From an uncultured Pseudomonadota bacterium (GTDB taxonomy: Bacteria > Desulfobacterota_B > Binatia > UBA9968), in the NCBI GenBank assembly GCA_946478635.1, contig CAMLCX010000389.1:1-5060 (forward strand): a stretch of DNA of 5,060 nucleotides. The letters run 5' to 3'. The notes below the pieces were generated by a model. It did not search any database and was not told the origin of the DNA. It was given only the letters and a program-made list of their open reading frames with translations. Shown here one piece after another: positions 1-3,587 of this stretch; position 1 is the first letter of the stretch; each line of letters begins with the position of its first letter. The position numbers and the translations under genes were made by a program.

Positions 1-434
1 GCGCGGGCGATCGCGACTTTCTGTTTCATGCCGCCGGAAAGCTCATGGGGCCGCGCTCCGGCGAAATCCAAAAGTTTCACGACCTCGAGAAAAAACCGGC
101 CGATTTTTTTATAAACCGAGGGTTCTTCACTACGAAACTCCGCTCCGAGCGGCACATTCTCCTCGACCGTGCGCCATGGCATGAGAGCGGAGTCCTGAAA
201 CACCATCGAAACGATCGATTTGGAGTGACGCTCGCCGATGAATTCAACCGTGCCCGTGGACTGTTTTTCCAGGCCCGCGATGATGTGCAGCAGGGTCGTT
301 TTGCCGCAGCCGGTGGGGCCGATAATGCCGAAAAACTCCCGCTCACGAACTTCGAGAGAGGCGCCGCCAAGCGCCCGAACGCTGCCCTCGCCGCTGACAT
401 ACTCTTTGGTAACGCCGTGAACAACAACCTTCAT
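1..434 (-). CDS. ABC transporter ATP-binding protein, TauB/SsuB/NrtD-like (partial, C-terminus beyond left edge)
   Basis: Cytoplasmic ATPase subunit that would energise an importer. The 144 codons present, read from ATG at 434, contain a Walker A (GPTGCGKTT, residues 39-47), a Q-loop (Q80) followed by DSALMPWRTVEEN, and the ABC signature LSGGMKQKVAIAR (132-144). Walker B, D-loop and H-loop lie beyond base 1. The LMPW.TV.EN sequence after the Q-loop is typical of the nitrate/sulfonate/taurine class (COG1116). The N-terminus MKVVVHGVTKEYVSGEG fits the family start, although no clear Shine-Dalgarno precedes it. It is the third gene of the minus-strand operon, 89 nt after the stop of the binding protein, and that spacer holds a 7-nt repeat array. 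The family is clear; the substrate is not. An amino-acid or iron importer ATPase is less likely because of the PW motif. Confidence 0.93.
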   Translation of the reverse strand, partial: MKVVVHGVTKEYVSGEGSVRALGGASLEVREREFFGIIGPTGCGKTTLLHIIAGLEKQSTGTVEFIGERHSKSIVSMVFQDSALMPWRTVEENVPLGAEFRSEEPSVYKKIGRFFLEVVKLLDFAGARPHELSGGMKQKVAIAR

Positions 435-448
435 AGGATTGACGTTTC

Positions 449-517
449 GAGTCTGGGGTCTTGGGTCTCGGGTCTCGTGTTCTTAACTCGAGACTCTAGA
501 CCATCAATCCGAGACTC
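449..517. repeat. 7-nt period repeat array A (GTCTCGG-like), with inverted second half
   Basis: Four heptamers in a row on the plus strand, GTCTGGG, GTCTTGG, GTCTCGG and GTCTCGT (451-478). They are followed in 7-nt phase by related units in the opposite orientation (ACTCGAG at 486, ACTCTAG at 493; GAGACTC occurs at 490 and again at 511). GTCTCG (472-477) can pair with CGAGAC (489-494) across an 11-nt loop. The array fills most of the gap between the binding-protein stop and the ATPase start. It could fold in the operon mRNA and affect relative expression, but no U-tract marks it as a terminator. Confidence 0.8.
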
Positions 518-523
518 TTTTTC

Positions 524-1552
524 TCATCGTCCGCCAAAAATTTCATTGAATATTTTTCCGTAGCGTTCAAAATCATCGAGCACTTCTGTGGGCGCAAAGG
601 CGGGCTTGACGCCCTCGATCAAGCGGGGCTGTTCCGGCGGCGTGTCAATCCGGTCCGGGATGCGATTCATGCCGCGAATCAATTCTTGGCCGCGCTTCGA
701 GAGCACAAAATCGACGAACAGCCGCGCGGCGTTTGGATGGGGCGCTTTCGCGGCAACGCCAGTGGGATGAATGTTGGCGAAAACCGGATTCAGATACACC
801 CAGTCGACGGGCGCTCCCGAAGGCTTGAGAACCTCAAAAGTCTGCGAATAGGCCGTCAAGGCGCCTTTAAATTCTCCCGCTGCGACCAGTTGCGCCAACA
901 GCGTCCTGCCGGAGCGCAATTGAGTTTGCTTGGCCAACTCGCGCATGTACGCGCGCCCCTTTTCTTCGCCCATGGCTTTGAGCATCGTGCCGAACCATTC
1001 ATAAGGGCGGTTGTCCATGCCGATCTGCCCTTTCCACTCCGGTTTCAAAAGATCGCTGTACACTTTGGGAATACTGGCATTCGGCACGCCGCGCGTGTTG
1101 AAACCAAAGGCCGCATAGTTCGTATAGGTGGACGTCCAGAGCGCCTGTGGATCTTTGTAGCCGTCACGGTAATACTTCCGTTCGGCAGAATCGTAAGCCG
1201 CCAACAGGCCTCGTTTCTTCAAGTTATGACCGTAGAAACTGGTGGTCACGACCACGTCCCAAAGAGTCTGACCGGCACGATTCTCGGTCAAGATCCGCTC
1301 CATCATCGACGAATCCGTGCTCCGATAGTAGGCGGCGTCGATTTTCGGATAGAGCTGCTTGAAACCATCGACTAATGTCTTCGAATCGGCGGCGTTGAAA
1401 GTCGCGTAAAACATCAGCTTGCCTTCCGCCTCGGCTTTCGCCTTCAAGTCCTGAGCCGACGCCACACCGGCGATGATGTTCACCGACGCGGCAACCGCCA
1501 TGCATTTCAGCAACCTTGAACTTTGAACCTTGAACCTTGAACAAAATATCAT
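524..1552 (-). CDS. ABC transporter periplasmic substrate-binding protein, AfuA/COG1840-like
   Basis: Exported solute receptor of 342 aa that would deliver ligand to a membrane permease. The start ATG at 1552 is supported by GGCGGAG five bases upstream (1558-1564) and by its ATGA overlap with the stop of the preceding gene. The N-terminus has basic residues R6, K8, R13 and K16, a hydrophobic stretch (18-33) and a likely cleavage site ASA|Q after A33. No lipobox is seen. Mature-protein landmarks are IPKVYSDLLKPEWKGQIGM (161-179), typical of the family-1/AfuA class, and APHPNAARLFVDFVLSKRGQ (270-289). The paired tyrosines that bind iron in FbpA-type members are not evident: around residue 235 the sequence is TAYSQTFEV. 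Ferric iron is therefore not supported as ligand. A 7-nt tandem repeat encodes much of the signal-peptide n-region. Class is confident; ligand is unknown. Confidence 0.9.
   Translation of the reverse strand: MIFCSRFKVQSSRLLKCMAVAASVNIIAGVASAQDLKAKAEAEGKLMFYATFNAADSKTLVDGFKQLYPKIDAAYYRSTDSSMMERILTENRAGQTLWDVVVTTSFYGHNLKKRGLLAAYDSAERKYYRDGYKDPQALWTSTYTNYAAFGFNTRGVPNASIPKVYSDLLKPEWKGQIGMDNRPYEWFGTMLKAMGEEKGRAYMRELAKQTQLRSGRTLLAQLVAAGEFKGALTAYSQTFEVLKPSGAPVDWVYLNPVFANIHPTGVAAKAPHPNAARLFVDFVLSKRGQELIRGMNRIPDRIDTPPEQPRLIEGVKPAFAPTEVLDDFERYGKIFNEIFGGR
1512..1539. repeat. 7-nt tandem repeat array B (AACCTTG x4), inside the 5' end of the binding-protein gene
   Basis: Four consecutive heptamers on the plus strand, AACCTTG, AACTTTG, AACCTTG and AACCTTG (28 nt, one substitution). 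On the coding (minus) strand this reads CAAGGTT repeats. Seven is not a multiple of three, so each copy is read in a different frame, giving roughly the peptide SRFKVQSSRL. The array begins about 10 nt inside the gene, directly after the start codon region. Confidence 0.92.
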
Positions 1553-2271
1553 GGCATCTCCGCCAGCAGCCGGCCATAGCCGGTAATCGGCTCGTTCAGA
1601 TGGAGAATTTTTTTTGTCGCCCAGACTTGCGCGGGAATGCTCGAAAGCACCGTGGTCTTCAAATCTTTCTCCAACATCTCGATCACCGGCAGGTTGTGCC
1701 AGCCCGCGCCGAGCATATAAATGCCGTCGGCCGGCCCGTATTCGAGAAAGACTTTCTTGGCGAAATTGTAGATCGCTTCGGGCGCAAGCTTGCCCGCGTC
1801 TTTGAAGGGCACGTCGATGCCCTTCATCGCTCGCACGTCGAAGCCGTCGTCCTGCAGAAATTTGGCGAAGCGCTGGTTCATGTCGTCTTGAAAGTAAGTG
1901 ATGCCGACCAATTTTTTCATGCCCAGCGCGCGAAACGCGTCCACCTGGGCAATGGTCGCCACAGTCACGGGTATTTTATACTTCTTCGTCAGCGAATCAG
2001 CGATCTCGCGGTCCGCGCCGTGGCCGCGCACCATGGTCGGCGGCGCGCCCATGATCATGACGACGTCGGCGCCAAGCTCGGCGAGGCGCGCAACTTTTCG
2101 CTCCGCCACTGTGAGTGCTTCCTGTAATTCTTTTTCATTGCCGGCTCTGATGCCGGCATGCGCCGGAATGAACCCAACGCCCTCCGGCATGAGTTTGATA
2201 AAACTCTCCATCGAGCCCGGCCGATAGGTCGGCTTGACTAACCCGACAATTCCTCGCGCACCGTAGTACAT
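1549..2271 (-). CDS. Asp/Glu racemase-superfamily protein, arylmalonate decarboxylase/maleate isomerase-like, lacking cysteines
   Basis: Cytosolic protein of 240 aa, the usual length for this superfamily. ATG at 2271 is preceded by AGGAGA (2281-2286) with 9-nt spacing. Family landmarks are VVMIMGAPPTMVRG (70-83), aligning with the MGTSLSFYRG region of arylmalonate decarboxylase; TYFQDDMNQRFAKFL (125-139), with the conserved Tyr126; DGIYMLGAGWHNLPVIEMLE (182-201); VLSS (208-211); and the C-terminal GYGRL (231-235). The position of the catalytic Cys188 of arylmalonate decarboxylase falls on Gly188 here, the first-site Thr/Ser are Ala/Pro, and the whole protein has no Cys. Ordinary racemase, isomerase or decarboxylase chemistry is therefore doubtful. 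It is the first gene of the operon and its stop overlaps the binding-protein start (ATGA), so it is probably tied to the transported compound. Fold is confident; reaction is unknown. Confidence 0.88.
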   Translation of the reverse strand: MYYGARGIVGLVKPTYRPGSMESFIKLMPEGVGFIPAHAGIRAGNEKELQEALTVAERKVARLAELGADVVMIMGAPPTMVRGHGADREIADSLTKKYKIPVTVATIAQVDAFRALGMKKLVGITYFQDDMNQRFAKFLQDDGFDVRAMKGIDVPFKDAGKLAPEAIYNFAKKVFLEYGPADGIYMLGAGWHNLPVIEMLEKDLKTTVLSSIPAQVWATKKILHLNEPITGYGRLLAEMP

Positions 2272-2280
2272 CGTTGTGGT

Positions 2281-2286
2281 TCTCCT
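2281..2286 (-). promoter_or_regulatory. Shine-Dalgarno of the racemase-like gene
   Basis: The minus strand reads AGGAGA nine bases before the ATG at 2271. It fixes this start and marks the operon head. Confidence 0.75.
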
Positions 2287-2336
2287 ACTGTTCGATTTGA
2301 GAGTTGCTGTCGATCAGAATCGCAATTTGGTAGCTC

Positions 2337-2392
2337 GTCTCGGGTCCAGCGTCTGGCGTCCTGTGTTAGACGCGAAACCCTAAACCTAAGGC
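2337..2392. repeat. 7-nt period degenerate repeat array C, upstream of the operon
   Basis: Eight units in strict 7-nt phase: GTCTCGG, GTCCAGC, GTCTGGC, GTCCTGT, GTTAGAC, GCGAAAC, CCTAAAC, CTAAGGC. The first four share GTC plus a G-containing tail with array A at 451-478. The last three change to an AAAC/CTAA theme. The array sits about 65 nt before the racemase-like start, inside the probable 5' leader or promoter zone of the operon. Confidence 0.65.
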
Positions 2393-2394
2393 TC

Positions 2395-2424
2395 GAAAAC
2401 TCGCTAGCTACGCTGCTCGTTTTC
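2395..2424. repeat. Short inverted repeat GAAAAC / GTTTTC
   Basis: GAAAAC (2395-2400) and GTTTTC (2419-2424) are perfect complements separated by 18 nt that include a CTAGCTA core. GCTCG occurs just before the first arm and again just before the second. It lies in the spacer upstream of the racemase-like gene. It could be a protein-binding dyad or a repeat remnant; no function can be assigned. Confidence 0.4.
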
Positions 2425-2441
2425 TACTTGAATTAAGCGCT

Positions 2442-2470
2442 GGCATATCCCAGTCGCATTTTGATTTCAA
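2442..2470 (-). promoter_or_regulatory. Weak candidate sigma-70 promoter for the minus-strand operon
   Basis: On the minus strand TTGAAA (2470-2465) is followed after exactly 17 nt by TATGCC (2447-2442). The -35 matches consensus at 5 of 6 positions but the -10 at only 3 of 6. A CGATTG/CAATCG inverted repeat (2471-2476, 2487-2492) lies immediately upstream, between it and the DUF2442 stop. Position and orientation suit the operon at 2271, but the match is poor. Confidence 0.22.
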
Positions 2471-2494
2471 CGATTGTTGTAGAAACCAATCGCC

Positions 2495-2830
2495 TCACTC
2501 AAGAACCCAAACACTGCCTTTCCGAACGGAATCATACATCGCATCTGGAGCGAGGTCGGCGCCATTCGGCCACTGAATGACGCCCATCACGACCTGCGCC
2601 TGAGAAAAAGCCGGCGGGTCACGCAGTGGCTCAAAGATGGTGCCGTCGATGTTAGGATTGCGTAGAAATCGGCTCATATCGACTTCCCCGGACGTCCCGT
2701 CCACGAAAGTCACGCGGAGCCGGCACTCCGGCAAAGCGGCCACAGCGATCACACGCCAAGGAGCCGTATGTCGTATCGCCGGTTTTATTTCAGCGGTTCG
2801 ATCGCTTTCGGAGTTTTTAGCTGGCTGCAT
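2495..2830 (-). CDS. DUF2442 domain protein
   Basis: Small soluble protein of 111 aa from ATG at 2830. The DUF2442 core spans about residues 26-100: RVIAVAALPECRLRVTF (26-42), VDGTSGEVDMSRFL (43-56), FEPLRDPPAF (66-75) and VIQWPNGADLAPDAMY (84-99). The last is the family's hallmark WPNGxDLAPD segment. I chose ATG 2830 because GGAGG lies at 2841-2845, 10 nt upstream; a TTG at 2839 would leave only one base after that GGAGG. The first 25 residues are polar and precede the domain. The gene overlaps the end of the upstream DUF4160 gene by 46 nt in another frame, so the two are co-transcribed. The biochemical role of the family is not established; the pairing with DUF4160 is common and has a toxin-antitoxin-like look, which is inference. 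Confidence 0.87.
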   Translation of the reverse strand: MQPAKNSESDRTAEIKPAIRHTAPWRVIAVAALPECRLRVTFVDGTSGEVDMSRFLRNPNIDGTIFEPLRDPPAFSQAQVVMGVIQWPNGADLAPDAMYDSVRKGSVWVLE

Positions 2831-3045
2831 AAGTTCCAATCCTCCATCAGTTCATCGCGATGCTCCGCGGCCCATTCCAATACTAACGCCAATGCTCGGC
2901 GGGGCAAAGAGCCGCGTATGACGCGGAAATCTCGAAGATCAATCAGCGCTTCGTGCTCGGCATAGAGAGCATGGAAGTGCGGCGGCGCATGATCCCGCCA
3001 AAACATCTGGATCACAATCCCATAGAAGATGCTTATCGTCGGCAT
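2785..3045 (-). CDS. DUF4160 domain protein
   Basis: Small soluble protein of 86 aa that is essentially one DUF4160 domain. It opens with MPTISIFYGIVIQMFWRDHA, a standard family start, so ATG at 3045 is accepted although no Shine-Dalgarno is visible. Hallmarks are DHAPPHFHA (18-26), a short strand with the acidic/hydrophobic EALIDL (32-37), and a helix GSLPRRALALVLEWAAEH (45-62) ending in ELMEDWNL (65-72). The tail LKTPKAIEPLK extends a little past the domain. It is the upstream partner of DUF2442, which begins inside its last 46 nt. Function is unknown. The HxH-containing PPHFHA motif suggests a metal or nucleic-acid role, but nothing in the window proves it. Confidence 0.9.
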   Translation of the reverse strand: MPTISIFYGIVIQMFWRDHAPPHFHALYAEHEALIDLRDFRVIRGSLPRRALALVLEWAAEHRDELMEDWNLCSQLKTPKAIEPLK

Positions 3046-3164
3046 ATGAGTTCAAAACACGCGCTAGACAGGGTTTTTCTCAAAATACTACGTCGGGAAC
3101 AGATTCGCCAACCTAGTGTCGCGTCTCCTAAATTCGCTGACTATTCCCCTGTGCGTTTTCCGCA

Positions 3165-3201
3165 AAATCCCCCCTTTGAAAAAGGGGGGAAGGGGGGATT
3201 T
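3165..3201. repeat. C/G-run hairpin 1 with two alternative pairings
   Basis: CCCCCCTTT (3169-3177) pairs perfectly with AAAGGGGGG (3181-3189) around a GAA loop. Alternatively, AAATCCCCCC (3165-3174) pairs perfectly with GGGGGGATTT (3192-3201) around a larger loop. Both use the same C-run, so they exclude each other. Confidence 0.85.
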
Positions 3202-3232
3202 CGAGTCGCCGGCAGAGTAAATCCCCCTAAAT

Positions 3233-3251
3233 CCCCCTTTGTCAAAGGGGG
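3233..3251. repeat. C/G-run hairpin 2
   Basis: A 19-nt palindrome: CCCCCTTTG and CAAAGGGGG around a single T, in practice an 8-bp stem with a GTC loop. The preceding AAATCCCCCTAAAT (3219-3232) repeats the C-run motif. Together with hairpin 1 it forms the inner inverted pair of the element. A terminator is unlikely because no T-run follows on the plus strand. Confidence 0.85.
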
Positions 3252-3309
3252 AGTCTCGGTCGTCGTCGGCTTTCGAATTCGTTAACGGATTTATCAAACA
3301 CAACACTAG

Positions 3310-3587
3310 CACACCTAAGATGAGCGCCTAAGGCGACAAAAGACATGAGGTCCGAAAGACCCTTGAATATGAGAATAGAGGTAGACAAGTCAGACATTAG
3401 TTTGTGTTAGTTTGATGAAACATCACCCCAATTGGTTATCAGGCCCGACACCGATTCCTGTACCGGCGGCAGAAACAATAGCTTCAACGACTTGAACCGG
3501 AGACGAACTTCGAGTTATGTAGCGTTTTCGTAGGCGCCGAAGGAAATACTTGAGTTTCGCTTCGGCAATGGTTCGACCGAGTAAAAA
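3310..3587. other. Gene-free remainder of the divergent intergenic region
   Basis: I see no convincing gene here. It contains small dyads: CGCCT-A-AGGCG (3325-3335), GGTC-CGAAA-GACC (around 3349-3361) and GATG-AAA-CATC (3414-3424). It also has the direct repeat TTAGTTTG at 3397-3404 and 3407-3414. A 26-codon ATG frame at 3415-3495 has no Shine-Dalgarno and no recognisable product. No well-formed -35/-10 pair for the downstream gene stands out, although the promoter must lie in or near this stretch. Confidence 0.6.
3536..3566 (+). promoter_or_regulatory. Stem-loop in the probable leader of the MmgE/PrpD gene
   Basis: GCCGAAG (3536-3542) pairs with CTTCGGC (3560-3566). The adjacent GAAA (3543-3546) pairs with TTTC (3555-3558), leaving G3559 bulged and an 8-nt loop TACTTGAG. 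It ends 21 nt before the start codon. The only AAGGA-like sequence in the leader is buried in this stem, too far upstream to be the ribosome site. There is no U-tract, so it is not an intrinsic terminator. It could be a leader structure or an operator dyad. Confidence 0.45.

Larger units (their letters stand above)
3113..3309. mobile_element. MITE-like 197-bp palindromic element with 29-bp imperfect terminal inverted repeats
   Basis: The left end (3113-3141) begins CTAGTGTCGCGTCTCCTAAA. The reverse complement of the right end (3281-3309) begins CTAGTGTTGTGTTTGATAAA. They match at 21 of 29 positions and most mismatches are transitions. Inside, 3169-3201 and 3219-3251 form a second, nested inverted pair of C-run/G-run hairpins, placed symmetrically (27 and 29 nt from the terminal repeats). 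No real ORF is present. CTAG at both tips is self-complementary, so it could be a target duplication (4-bp CTAG as in some IS5-type elements, or TA as in IS630/Tc1 types) or part of the repeat. It lies between divergent genes. Whether it is a MITE or a large REP-type palindrome needs other copies. Confidence 0.72.

Noticed and set aside
45..563. 172-aa plus-strand frame at the left edge, and a 116-aa minus frame 77-427
   Set aside because: The region is explained by the ABC ATPase on the minus strand with Walker A, Q-loop and signature in order. These frames show no domain and cross the heptamer array.
686..1375. 229-aa plus-strand frame
   Set aside because: Antisense shadow of the substrate-binding protein gene; no recognisable motif. 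The 196-aa plus frame at 1537-2127 is likewise the shadow of the racemase-like gene.
524..1552. Ferric iron-binding protein (fbpA-type) call
   Set aside because: The fold class matches, but the adjacent tyrosine pair used for iron in FbpA is not visible and the partner ATPase is of the TauB/SsuB type.
449..2392. CRISPR-like or origin iteron interpretation of the 7-nt arrays
   Set aside because: Units are directly adjacent without spacers, too short for CRISPR repeats. There is no replication or cas gene, and the three arrays differ in sequence.
3169..3251. Bidirectional intrinsic terminator
   Set aside because: The stems are strong but lack a following T-run, and the flanking genes diverge, so there is no transcript end to terminate here.
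3088..3312. 74-aa minus-strand reading frame, and a 110-aa plus-strand frame (2953-3285), over the palindromic element
   Set aside because: Their PPF.KGG-type peptides are translations of the C/G-run hairpins, and the frames span inverted repeats. No ribosome site or domain supports them, and the plus frame also crosses the DUF4160 gene.
3415..3495. 26-codon ATG frame with a Pro-rich peptide in the divergent spacer
   Set aside because: No Shine-Dalgarno, no similarity I recognise, and no sign of coding bias; it could be chance.
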